The notes under the pieces were generated by a model that saw nothing but the letters and a program-made list of their open reading frames with translations, did no database searches and was not told the DNA's origin. A stretch of DNA of 6,543 nucleotides from Candidatus Altarchaeota archaeon. GTDB lineage: Archaea; Altiarchaeota; Altiarchaeia; IMC4; SCGC-AAA252-I15. Shown piece by piece: positions 1 through 5,951 of the stretch. The stretch's first letter is position 1. Each line of letters starts with the position of its first letter. The stretch spans positions 1 to 6,543 of the forward strand of contig JAPKXP010000020.1 of NCBI GenBank assembly GCA_026394745.1, in the 5' to 3' direction. The position numbers were made by a program, and so were the translations under genes.

Positions 1-1
1 C

Positions 2-592
2 GGGGTCAACAAGCCCGACGGCAAGTCGACAGTCCTAGACAACGCCTCCTGCACTACAAACTGCCTTGTTCCGGTAGTCCGCGTCCTAGCCGACAGGTTC
101 GGCCTGGAGAAGGGGTTAATGACCACCATACACGGATACACGTCAGACCAGCGTCTGATGGACGCCCCGCACAAGGATTTGCGGAGGGCTCGCGCCGCCG
201 CGCTCAACATCATCCCGACTTCCACCGGCGCTGCGAAGGCGACCGGCAAGGTCATTCCGGAGTTGAAGGGCAAGCTGGACGGCATCGCGGTCCGGGTTCC
301 TGTCGCTGACGGAAGCCTCGTAGACCTCGTGGCCATACTCAAGACGGAGGCTACTGTCGAAGAAATCAACAAGGCCATGAAGGAGGCGAGCGAAGGATAC
401 CTGAAGGGCATTCTCGAGTACACTGAAGACCCGATTGTGTCGAGCGACGTTATAGGAAATCCGGCGTCCAGCGTGTTCGACGCCTCGGCCACGATGGTCA
501 TAGGCAACATGGTGAAGGTTTTAAGCTGGTACGACAACGAGTGGGGCTACAGCAACAGGATAGTTGAATTGGTGCTGGAGGTAAGCAAATGA
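2..592 (+). CDS. gap: Class I glyceraldehyde-3-phosphate dehydrogenase, C-terminal part (5' end outside window)
   Basis: The reading frame is open from the first bases, so the gene begins upstream; about 196 of the usual 330-340 residues are visible. The product oxidises glyceraldehyde 3-phosphate to 1,3-bisphosphoglycerate with NAD(P)+ and phosphate in cytosolic glycolysis/gluconeogenesis. The catalytic-cysteine motif NASCTTNCL is present, with the Cys codon at 50-52. The catalytic His lies in TTIHGYT (codon at 131-133), and the class I signature DQRLMDAPHKDLRRARAAA follows. The C-terminus carries the typical WYDNEWGYSNRIVEL helix. All of these are class I (bacterial/eukaryotic) features; most archaea use the unrelated-looking class II enzyme. 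The cofactor-binding Rossmann half is not visible, so NAD versus NADP preference cannot be judged. The stop TGA overlaps an ATG (ATGA at 589-592). Identification is secure. Confidence 0.96.
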   Translation, partial: GVNKPDGKSTVLDNASCTTNCLVPVVRVLADRFGLEKGLMTTIHGYTSDQRLMDAPHKDLRRARAAALNIIPTSTGAAKATGKVIPELKGKLDGIAVRVPVADGSLVDLVAILKTEATVEEINKAMKEASEGYLKGILEYTEDPIVSSDVIGNPASSVFDASATMVIGNMVKVLSWYDNEWGYSNRIVELVLEVSK

Positions 593-614
593 AGATACTC
601 ACTTCAAAGGTATA

Positions 615-806
615 ATGCTGATTGACTGCGTGAAAAGGGAGTTCAAGGACCAGAACGAGAAGATAGTGTGGATTCTAATCCTCGCTCTGACCAACTGGAT
701 TGGCGCCGTGATATACTACTTCCTGGTGAAGAGGAAGGCCGACGCCGAAGGCAGAAGCGCTCCAACGCAGGATAAGCCAAAGGCTAAGAAGCAGGAGTCC
801 ACGTAG
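615..806 (+). CDS. Small single-pass membrane protein, PLDc_N-like domain
   Basis: This is a 63-residue protein. Residues about 18-37 form one hydrophobic helix, followed by a basic, Lys/Gln/Ala/Pro-rich cytosol-type tail. The pattern D-x-x-K-R-x-F, then K-I-V-W, then IGAVIYYFLVKR resembles the phospholipase D nuclease N-terminal domain (PLDc_N), a short membrane module often found alone in archaea and bacteria. The usual extra N-terminal helix is missing. An in-frame TAA at 582-584 and the lack of another start codon make ATG 615 the only reasonable start; AAAGG at 606-610 is a possible ribosome binding site, 4 bases away. It lies 22 bases after GAPDH on the same strand and is probably co-transcribed. 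Its role is unknown: the domain name implies no phospholipase activity, because no HKD motif is present. Confidence 0.72.
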   Translation: MLIDCVKREFKDQNEKIVWILILALTNWIGAVIYYFLVKRKADAEGRSAPTQDKPKAKKQEST

Positions 807-835
807 GGTTTTTACTCTACTTTCTCCTCTTTTTT
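806..835 (+). terminator. Poly-T tracts between convergent genes
   Basis: Immediately after the stop of the small membrane protein there is a T5 run (809-813) and then a T6 run (830-835). The second run lies inside the 3' end of the opposing PUA-like gene. Archaeal transcription can end at short U-tracts without a hairpin, so these could terminate the GAPDH operon. No stem-loop was seen. This is inference from position and composition only. Confidence 0.3.
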
Positions 836-1276
836 GTATCTTTCCGTTCTTCTTGACAGGGGTATCGTGTTTACTATCATTCCCTCATCCGCCCTGCAGG
901 TGCAGATGGGCTTTCCAGCGTGCTTGAGTATCACGCAGCCTCTCAAGTCTCCGGCGTACTCCAAGTCCAGTCCTTTCATGAGTTTTTCCGCGTCCTCCCT
1001 CCTTATCTCGACGACGTTCCTTGAGGCGGTCGCGCCTACGGTCTGGGCGCCTTCAATCGACAGTTCGATTGCATCCTGGCTTATCGTGGCGATGTGCATG
1101 CCAATCCATTCTGCAGGGATGGTTGGGAGTTCGCTTCCTGAGTAGATGAATATCTTTTCCCCTTCACGCTCCTTTTTCGCCAGCAGCCTGTGTTCCGTGC
1201 TGAACCTGCTGCCGTAGTAATCGTTGATTCTCTGCAGCACTTCGGCTTTCCCTGGTTCGTCTAGGATATCAGCCAT
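812..1276 (-). CDS. Stand-alone PUA-like RNA-binding protein (RsmF C-terminal-domain type, COG3270-like)
   Basis: This 154-residue protein matches the PUA-like domain that in many RsmF-type enzymes is fused to the C-terminus of the m5C methyltransferase. Recognisable parts are YYGSRF (residues 20-25), the strand EKIFIYSG (40-47), the core SIEGAQTVGATASRNVVEIRREDAEKL split across 73-99, and the closing VNTIPLSRRTERY (135-147). It probably helps position an rRNA or tRNA substrate for the methyltransferase encoded just upstream. The two genes overlap by 8 bases (1269-1276). The ATG at 1274-1276 is preceded by GGTGGTG (1281-1287 on the minus strand), a good archaeal ribosome binding site that lies within the end of the upstream gene. 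Translational coupling and a 1:1 ratio are therefore likely. The family is clear; the RNA target is not known from the sequence. Confidence 0.85.
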   Translation of the reverse strand: MADILDEPGKAEVLQRINDYYGSRFSTEHRLLAKKEREGEKIFIYSGSELPTIPAEWIGMHIATISQDAIELSIEGAQTVGATASRNVVEIRREDAEKLMKGLDLEYAGDLRGCVILKHAGKPICTCRADEGMIVNTIPLSRRTERYKKEEKVE

Positions 1277-2165
1277 TCTTCACCACCTTGGCTATGAAAA
1301 AGCTGTCTGTGTCGTTGTGCTGCGGCAGGACCCTCACGCATTTTCTGGTTCTCTCGGTAAGCCCTGGCATGGACTTGAGCCCGTCCAACCTTATCTCTTC
1401 GAGCCGCGCGTCCTTGAATCCGTCGAGTACGCTCTCCACGACCGTCTCGTTCTCCTCTACGGAAGTCGTGCAGGTGGAGTACACCATAGTCCCGCCTTTC
1501 TCCAGCATCCTGAATCCTTCGAGCGCGAGCTTCCTTTGCAGGTTTGAAAGCTTCCGTATCCTCTCAACGCTCCAGAACTTTAGCGCGAAGGGATTACGCC
1601 TGACGGTCCCTACGTCGCTGCAAGGCGCGTCAACCAGCACCCTAGCGAATTTCTCGCCGAACTTTGAGTAGCTGCAGCCGTCCCTCTTGGTGATGACGCA
1701 GTTCATGATGCCGCACCGCTGTATGTTGTAGACGAGGCCGCGTAGCCTGGTGTAGTTCGGCTCGTTGGCGACGAGAACGCCCCTGTTTCCCATCTTTGCT
1801 GCAATCTGCGTGGTCTTGCTTCCGGGCGATGCGCACAGGTCCAATACTCTCTCGCCTGGCTTCGGGTCAAGCGCTTCCGCAGGAATCATCGACGAGGCGT
1901 CTTGTATGTAATAGTATCCCAACTGGTGTTCCAGGGTATCCAGTTCGTTCGAGCTCACCCAAAGGCCGTCCGGGCACCAAGGTATCCTGCCGTAGTCCAC
2001 ATGATTCTCCCGCAGGAACCGCGTGACGTCCCTCTCGCTGGACTTCAAGGTGTTGACCCTGATGCTGTACCTGCCCAGGGGCCTGCCGATATAGCTCATG
2101 AAGTTCATGAATTCCAAGCCTAGAATCCTGCTGTGGTAGGCATTAAAGTCCGCCGGCGGCTCCAT
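1269..2165 (-). CDS. NOL1/NOP2/Sun-family RNA (cytosine-5)-methyltransferase
   Basis: This SAM-dependent enzyme methylates C5 of cytosine in rRNA or tRNA. With the ATG at 2165 it has 298 residues. Motifs in order: RVNTLK (36-41, N-terminal RNA-binding part), the SAM-binding loop DLCASPGSKT (109-118), DAPCS (179-183, Cys182, the product-release cysteine) and YSTCTTSVEENE with the nucleophile Cys232. The C-terminus RVLPQHNDTDSFFIAKV is the normal last strand of the family. The usual DAPCSG is DAPCSD here, a small departure. A frame extension to a TTG at 2186 exists, but it would add a hydrophobic LFLF stretch unlike the family. ATG 2165 also has a TATA-like element about 30 bases upstream, fitting a leaderless message. 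The partner PUA-like domain is encoded separately just downstream. Whether the target is rRNA or tRNA cannot be told. Confidence 0.93.
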   Translation of the reverse strand: MEPPADFNAYHSRILGLEFMNFMSYIGRPLGRYSIRVNTLKSSERDVTRFLRENHVDYGRIPWCPDGLWVSSNELDTLEHQLGYYYIQDASSMIPAEALDPKPGERVLDLCASPGSKTTQIAAKMGNRGVLVANEPNYTRLRGLVYNIQRCGIMNCVITKRDGCSYSKFGEKFARVLVDAPCSDVGTVRRNPFALKFWSVERIRKLSNLQRKLALEGFRMLEKGGTMVYSTCTTSVEENETVVESVLDGFKDARLEEIRLDGLKSMPGLTERTRKCVRVLPQHNDTDSFFIAKVVKNG

Positions 2166-2188
2166 GAACAAGAATAGGTAAAACAAGG

Positions 2189-2209
2189 TTAATTATATCG
2201 AAATATTAA
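2189..2209 (-). promoter_or_regulatory. TATA-like promoter of the methyltransferase/PUA operon
   Basis: The minus strand carries ATATAATT (2191-2198), centred about 30 bases upstream of the ATG at 2165. No Shine-Dalgarno site precedes that ATG, which suggests a leaderless transcript. The element lies inside an AT-rich imperfect inverted repeat with arms TTAAT (2189-2193) and ATTAA (2205-2209). This could be an operator, but 5-base AT arms arise easily by chance. Confidence 0.5.
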
Positions 2210-2217
2210 GTCTGCAG

Positions 2218-2243
2218 TTCATATAATTCATATAATCAGAGGT
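2218..2243 (+). promoter_or_regulatory. Tandem TATA-like repeat and ribosome binding site before the secreted glycoprotein gene
   Basis: A perfect 9-base tandem repeat, TTCATATAA, occupies 2218-2226 and 2227-2235. The first copy is centred about 29 bases before the ATG at 2252, the right distance for a leaderless start. AGAGGT at 2238-2243 lies 8 bases before the ATG and could be a Shine-Dalgarno site if transcription starts further upstream. The two readings conflict, so the start of transcription is uncertain. Confidence 0.5.
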
Positions 2244-2251
2244 AGTCTAAG

Positions 2252-3430
2252 ATGAGAACACAAATAGCATTGTTACTTGCTTTACTCCTGCTTTCGCAAG
2301 CTGCATTTGCCGAAGGCCCTGAGGGCTCGGGCGATTCCAGTAGTCTAGACGTTAACGCTAGCGAGGGTCAGGCAACGAATTCGTCCGAAGTTCCTGTGGC
2401 TACCATGCAGCCTTTAAACCTATCTAAAGTTCCTGTGGCTACCATGCAGCCCATCAACACTTCCCTCCAATTCAACGGCACCAACAGGAGGAGGTTCCAG
2501 AACCTCACTGAGGACGAGATTAAGGCGATTCTGGAGTCCGAGCGCCTCCTTAAGCTGAATGCCACCACACCCTCCGGCTATTCGAACTTAACGGGCGGAA
2601 ACGCATTCGACCCGGCGAAATTCCTGAACATGTCAGGCTCCGAACTCCAGCAGCTGGTATGGCAGATGCAGGCGTACACAAACTTGAGCGAAGAACAGAA
2701 GGTTGAGCTGGCTTACGCGATTACCCTGCTCAACAGCATGAATATCCCGGAGAATGTGACCTCCGGCCAGAACATGACATCGACAGAAACCAAATTAAGC
2801 GACAACTGGGTGCAGTACCGCAACCTATCCTTGGAGGGACTACAGCGTATAGTCGAAAGCAAGCAAAATCAGATGAACCTGACCCCTCAAGACCTCGTGG
2901 AGATATCCAAAGTGAGGACTTATATCCTGTGGAGGTACAAGTCTGACGTCCTGCCGTCCGCTAAAAACAAGAAGCGTCTGGACGAGGGGCAGCTTGCCGG
3001 ACTCACCGAGGGCGAGAAGACAATCTTCATGAACCAGTACCGCGTGAGGATGGCGGCCCAGACGATAGCCGACATCCAAAATGCCACCGGTGAAATCGGC
3101 CCGCGGGTCTCCAATCTAGCGTTGGGCATCGACGGTTCAGTCGACTCGACGATGCAGAATGAAAAAGCGATTCTTTCGAGGTCCGGGCTTATGCGCCTGT
3201 TTTTCGGCGGGGACGAGAAGGCTGCGGCAGACCTTAACCGCACCGTCAGCGCCAACCAGGCCAAGATTCAGGAGCTCGGACAGCTGGCTTCGCAGTGCGA
3301 ATGCGACAGCGAAGTACAGCAGTTCATCGGCGAGCAGCTGGAAGTCATCAGCCAGGAGCAGGAGCGTCTCGCCAAGCTAGCGGAAAGCGAGCTTAAGGAC
3401 AAGGGACTTATCGGATGGCTTCTGAAGTGA
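2252..3430 (+). CDS. Secreted, sequon-rich repeat protein (putative N-glycoprotein), function unknown
   Basis: I do not recognise this 392-residue protein. It begins with a classical signal peptide: residues 2-20 have a short basic start, a Leu-rich core and an AFA-E cleavage site after residue 20. It is therefore exported. It holds 16 N-glycosylation sequons (N35, 43, 56, 69, 75, 84, 103, 112, 126, 144, 168, 174, 191, 209, 277, 329), 14 of them before residue 215. An exact 25-base DNA repeat gives VPVATMQP at 47-54 and 60-67. Three degenerate helical repeats start at F82, F124 and Y189, each with an N-(L/M)-(S/T) sequon and a second sequon 18-19 residues later. The C-terminal third (about 320-385) is polar, helical and probably coiled coil, with CEC at 349-351. 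There is no membrane anchor or sorting motif, so it is either released or held by partners. The next gene follows after 7 bases. Confidence 0.85.
   Translation: MRTQIALLLALLLLSQAAFAEGPEGSGDSSSLDVNASEGQATNSSEVPVATMQPLNLSKVPVATMQPINTSLQFNGTNRRRFQNLTEDEIKAILESERLLKLNATTPSGYSNLTGGNAFDPAKFLNMSGSELQQLVWQMQAYTNLSEEQKVELAYAITLLNSMNIPENVTSGQNMTSTETKLSDNWVQYRNLSLEGLQRIVESKQNQMNLTPQDLVEISKVRTYILWRYKSDVLPSAKNKKRLDEGQLAGLTEGEKTIFMNQYRVRMAAQTIADIQNATGEIGPRVSNLALGIDGSVDSTMQNEKAILSRSGLMRLFFGGDEKAAADLNRTVSANQAKIQELGQLASQCECDSEVQQFIGEQLEVISQEQERLAKLAESELKDKGLIGWLLK
2388..2451 (+). repeat. Two 25-base direct repeats, period 39 bases
   Basis: Positions 2388-2412 and 2427-2451 are identical, starting AAGTTCCTGTGG and ending CATGCAGCC. 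The 39-base spacing equals 13 codons, so the repeat keeps frame within the secreted protein and duplicates VPVATMQP plus a sequon-bearing linker. Exact identity over 25 bases points to a recent duplication or ongoing gene conversion. Confidence 0.9.
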
Positions 3431-3437
3431 GCAAAGC

Positions 3438-3818
3438 ATGAGGATTGGCGTTCTTTTTTCAGGGGGCAAGGACTCGACCTACGCGCTCCAGAAGGCGATG
3501 GAAAAGGAGGAGGTCGTCTGCCTGATAACGGTGATTTCAGAAAACAAGGAAAGCTACATGTTCCACACCCCCAACATAGACCTCACGAGGATGCAGGCTG
3601 AGGCGATGGAAATTCCCATCGTGCAGGAGCGCACTTCCGGCGTGAAGGAGGAGGAGCTCAAGGATTTGGAGAAGGCGGTGCTTGAGGCCAAGAGCAGGTA
3701 CCGCATTGAGGGCGTGGTCACCGGCGCAATCGAGTCGGTCTACCAGGCGGAGAGGATTCAGAGGATATGCGGCAAGCTGGATTTATGGTGCTTTAACCCG
3801 CTCTGGAAAAAAGGATAG
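3438..3818 (+). CDS. dph6: Diphthine-ammonia ligase (Dph6) family, N-terminal fragment of a broken gene
   Basis: Dph6 uses ATP and ammonia to amidate diphthine on elongation factor 2, the last step of diphthamide synthesis. This frame supplies the adenylating PP-loop FSGGKDST (residues 7-14), the HTPN motif (43-46) and the conserved GAIESVYQAERIQRICGKL leading to FNPLW (119-123). It then runs into TAG at 3816-3818, giving 126 residues against about 220 for the family. The C-terminal domain continues in another frame from about 3809. Between the two, the block that normally follows FNPLW, including the conserved LGR segment, is absent. The start ATG 3438 lies 7 bases after the secreted-protein stop; only a weak AGTGA precedes it. 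The family call is secure. Activity is doubtful because of the break; a sequencing or assembly error remains possible. Confidence 0.88.
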   Translation: MRIGVLFSGGKDSTYALQKAMEKEEVVCLITVISENKESYMFHTPNIDLTRMQAEAMEIPIVQERTSGVKEEELKDLEKAVLEAKSRYRIEGVVTGAIESVYQAERIQRICGKLDLWCFNPLWKKG

Positions 3819-3826
3819 ACCTGCAG

Positions 3827-4018
3827 GTGATATCTGAACTACTGAATCTCCGGGAGAAATACAAGATTAGTCCGTCAGGCGAAGGCGGCGAGATTGAGAC
3901 CACCGTCCTTGACGCGCCTTTCTTCAAAAAGAGGATTGAGATAGTCGAGTCGCAGGCGAACGCGAAAGGCAATTCAGGCACTCTCATGATAAAAAAGGCG
4001 AGGCTGGTTGCGAAATGA
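3827..4018 (+). CDS. dph6: Dph6 family, C-terminal fragment of the same broken gene
   Basis: Up to 63 residues can be read from GTG 3827, but homology already begins upstream in this frame at about 3809 (K-R-I-D-L-Q). The end of the Dph6 domain is clear: KYKISPSGEGGEIET, then VLDAPFFKKRIEI and a C-terminal strand MIKKARLV. The GEGGE-ET motif is a hallmark of the family. The fragment alone lacks the ATP site, so it cannot be a ligase by itself. AAGGA at 3811-3815 is a possible but distant ribosome binding site, so independent translation is conceivable though not compelling. Most likely this is the distal half of a pseudogene. Its stop TGA (4016-4018) overlaps the next ATG. Confidence 0.75.
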   Translation: MISELLNLREKYKISPSGEGGEIETTVLDAPFFKKRIEIVESQANAKGNSGTLMIKKARLVAK

Positions 4019-4083
4019 TTTTAATCGTGGACATGAACTTCCGGAAGGATTCGCTCGGATTCCACGAGTTCGTCCAGGGATAG
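4015..4083 (+). pseudogene. 22-codon remnant, possibly the N-terminus of a class I glutamine amidotransferase
   Basis: An ATG at 4015 overlaps the Dph6 stop (ATGA) and opens a short frame MILIVDMNFRKDSLGF-HEF, ended by TAG at 4081-4083 and a second TAG at 4084-4086. The hydrophobic first strand followed by DMN and DSLGFHEFV resembles the start of archaeal class I glutamine-amidotransferase-like proteins; this is from memory and tentative. A different frame just after it (4086-4106) reads ERFLKT then TAG, which could be the C-terminal end of the same lost gene. If so, almost the whole gene has been deleted. Alternatively it is a meaningless short frame, although the ATGA coupling and natural-looking residues argue against that. 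Confidence 0.4.
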
Positions 4084-4102
4084 TAGAACGCTTCCTGAAA
4101 AC

Positions 4103-4990
4103 CTAGTCGTACTTGACGCCCTTCTGCAGCGGCATCATGCTGTAGTTTGGCTTTTCAGTGCCCCAAAGCTCCTTCCTATGCATCTCCAGTAGTTTGTTTT
4201 CGACGCCGAGGTACTCGGCAGCGGTCTTCGCATTGCCCGTGTCGTACACCTCCGCGAAACGCTCCTTGTACTTCAGGTCCCTTAGAATGTGGTGCTCCAG
4301 AATAAGTTCGCAACCGGTCTCGTTAATTATCTTTAGCGTGTTCTCTTTCGCCTTCTCCATGTTTTCGACGCTGAACTTGTAGCCGAGGAAGTACGTGGGC
4401 GGGCCGTCCATAACCAGCAGGTCAGGCTTCGCTTCGATAATCCAGTCTCTAGATTCGTCCGAGACCGGACCCTGCACGTCCGAGCTGAAGACCAGCCTCT
4501 CCTTCCCGTCGTCAATCGCGCACATCAAGACGAAGCCCAGCCTGCTTCCTTCAGGGCCGTGCGGGAAAGGCTTAGAAAACGCGACCTTCACATTGTTGAA
4601 TTCAAATTCCCTGCCGTCCGCATACTGCAGGTCGCATACGCCGCCAACCTGCTCTTTGAAATACCTGCCGCGCCCTTTCTGGCTGTAATTTATGTTCCCT
4701 TCAATGTCCTTGGCGAGCACAATCTTCCCACCGTAAAAGTCTTCGTCTGGGTCGTGGTGGTCGTAATGATAGTGCGTGATTACGAGCACGTCCGACCCTG
4801 CCGCCAGGTCATGAATCCTCTTCTTAGACTCCTCCAAGGCGGAAAGCTCCTCCCTAGCCGGCGGAAGACCGTACCTTGAAGGACCCAATGCTGCGCTGGG
4901 GTCGATAAAGAATTTCCTTTCGCCAGCCTCCACAAGAGTCGCCATACTACGAACGCCCAAGCTTTCGAAAGCGACTGGAGTGACCTTCAT
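4103..4990 (-). CDS. UPF0282-family metallo-beta-lactamase-fold hydrolase
   Basis: This 295-residue protein has the metal-binding motif THYHYDHHDP (72-81), the HxHxDH signature of the MBL fold. Further likely ligands are His144 in PFPHGPEGS, Asp171 in VFSSDVQGP and His233/His234 in ILEHHILRD. These motifs, the length and the long acidic-basic insert match the archaeal UPF0282/COG2248 family, whose substrate is not established. A dinuclear zinc or other metal centre is expected from the fold. There is no signal peptide, so it is cytosolic. The start ATG is 5 bases downstream of the permease stop. No clear ribosome binding site is visible, so translation probably depends on coupling to the permease. 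Its stop lies against the converging remnant of the Dph6 region, whose possible tail overlaps at 4103-4106. Confidence 0.88.
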   Translation of the reverse strand: MKVTPVAFESLGVRSMATLVEAGERKFFIDPSAALGPSRYGLPPAREELSALEESKKRIHDLAAGSDVLVITHYHYDHHDPDEDFYGGKIVLAKDIEGNINYSQKGRGRYFKEQVGGVCDLQYADGREFEFNNVKVAFSKPFPHGPEGSRLGFVLMCAIDDGKERLVFSSDVQGPVSDESRDWIIEAKPDLLVMDGPPTYFLGYKFSVENMEKAKENTLKIINETGCELILEHHILRDLKYKERFAEVYDTGNAKTAAEYLGVENKLLEMHRKELWGTEKPNYSMMPLQKGVKYD

Positions 4991-4995
4991 TTTAA

Positions 4996-5949
4996 CTAGA
5001 CGAGAGCGTTCTGCAGGAAGTTGAACAAGTATCCTGTGAATATTATGGCTGCTGTCACTATGCCGAAGAATGTGAGTATCAGGTGTATCTTCATCACCCT
5101 CCGGAGTATGACTGCCTCAGGAAGGCTTAATGCCGACGTCGCCATCATGAAGGCGAGCGCGGTTCCAAGCGGCACGCCCTTCTGGAACAAGACGACCGCT
5201 ATCGGCACTATTGCCGCGCAGCTCGCGTACAACGGAACTCCGATAATAGTCGCTATCGGCACAGTAAAAATTCCCCCCGCGCTTATCATCGCTTGAATAG
5301 TCTCCTCAGGTATGAAGCCGTGTATGCCTGCGCCTATCCCTACGCCGACTAGAACCCACATCCAAAGTTTGGTGACAATAGACTTAGCCTCAGAGTAGCC
5401 GAACAAAACCCTGGACTTGAGCGTCCTGCACTCCACCTCCTTTTCGTCGCCTGCAGTCATGTCCTTCTCCAGATACTTCTCCAGGCTCAACCTGTCCATC
5501 ACGAGGCCAGTGAGCGTCCCTATGAATATCCCGCTTGCCACGTAGGCGAGAGTAATCTTCCATCCGAAGAAACCGAGCATCAGCACGACAAGGTACTCGT
5601 TGATTATCGGAGACGTCGTCAGGAACGAGAACGTTATGCCGAGTGGGACGCCGGCCTTGATGAAGCTCATGAAAATCGGTATCGAAGAGCACGAGCAGAA
5701 CGGCGTTATCGCCCCGAAGACTGATGCTAGGAAGTGGCCTATCCCGAATCTCGTGTGGCTGAGCCACCCCTTAATCCTATGCTGGGGTATGAAAGTGCGC
5801 AGGAACCCGATGGCCATAATCATGAAAAACAAAAGAAACAGAATCTTGACCGAGTCGTAAACGAAAAAGTTCAGAGTCTGCCCTAATTTCGACGAGGCGT
5901 CAAGGCCGAGGAGCCCGTAGACTATGTAGTCGACTGCCTCCTGGAGCAT
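4996..5949 (-). CDS. Permease of the ArsP/DUF318 (COG0701) family
   Basis: This 317-residue integral membrane protein, counted from ATG 5949, has two halves of about four helices each. Each half holds a family signature: TPFCSCSSIPIF (residues 82-93) with the SPIINEY segment in the first, and GVPLYASCAAIVPI (237-250) in the second. A charged cytosolic loop (about 155-190) joins them. Relatives export organoarsenicals or are linked to other metals and metalloids; the paired Cys and Ser residues are likely in the transport path. The specific substrate cannot be read from the sequence. A GTG at 5953-5955 is also in frame, but it overlaps the Shine-Dalgarno AAGGAG, whereas ATG 5949 lies 5 bases after it; ATG is preferred. 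The upstream microprotein ends at 5952 and the MBL-fold gene follows by 5 bases, so the three form one operon divergent from nikR. Confidence 0.9.
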   Translation of the reverse strand: MLQEAVDYIVYGLLGLDASSKLGQTLNFFVYDSVKILFLLFFMIMAIGFLRTFIPQHRIKGWLSHTRFGIGHFLASVFGAITPFCSCSSIPIFMSFIKAGVPLGITFSFLTTSPIINEYLVVLMLGFFGWKITLAYVASGIFIGTLTGLVMDRLSLEKYLEKDMTAGDEKEVECRTLKSRVLFGYSEAKSIVTKLWMWVLVGVGIGAGIHGFIPEETIQAMISAGGIFTVPIATIIGVPLYASCAAIVPIAVVLFQKGVPLGTALAFMMATSALSLPEAVILRRVMKIHLILTFFGIVTAAIIFTGYLFNFLQNALV

Positions 5950-5951
5950 CT

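Noticed and set aside
834..1547. Plus-strand open frames at 834-1145 and 1224-1547
   Set aside because: They lie antisense to the clearly homologous PUA-like and methyltransferase genes, show no family motifs and lack ribosome binding sites.
2166..2186. TTG start at 2186 for the methyltransferase
   Set aside because: It would add a hydrophobic stretch unlike the family and overlap the promoter; ATG 2165 fits both the family and the TATA spacing.
2368..2568. Minus-strand frame inside the secreted-protein gene
   Set aside because: It reads the antisense of the 39-base repeat and is a shadow with no independent support.
3813..3827. Programmed frameshifting to join the two Dph6 frames
   Set aside because: Even a perfect frame change would leave a conserved block of about 35 residues missing, so deletion fits better.
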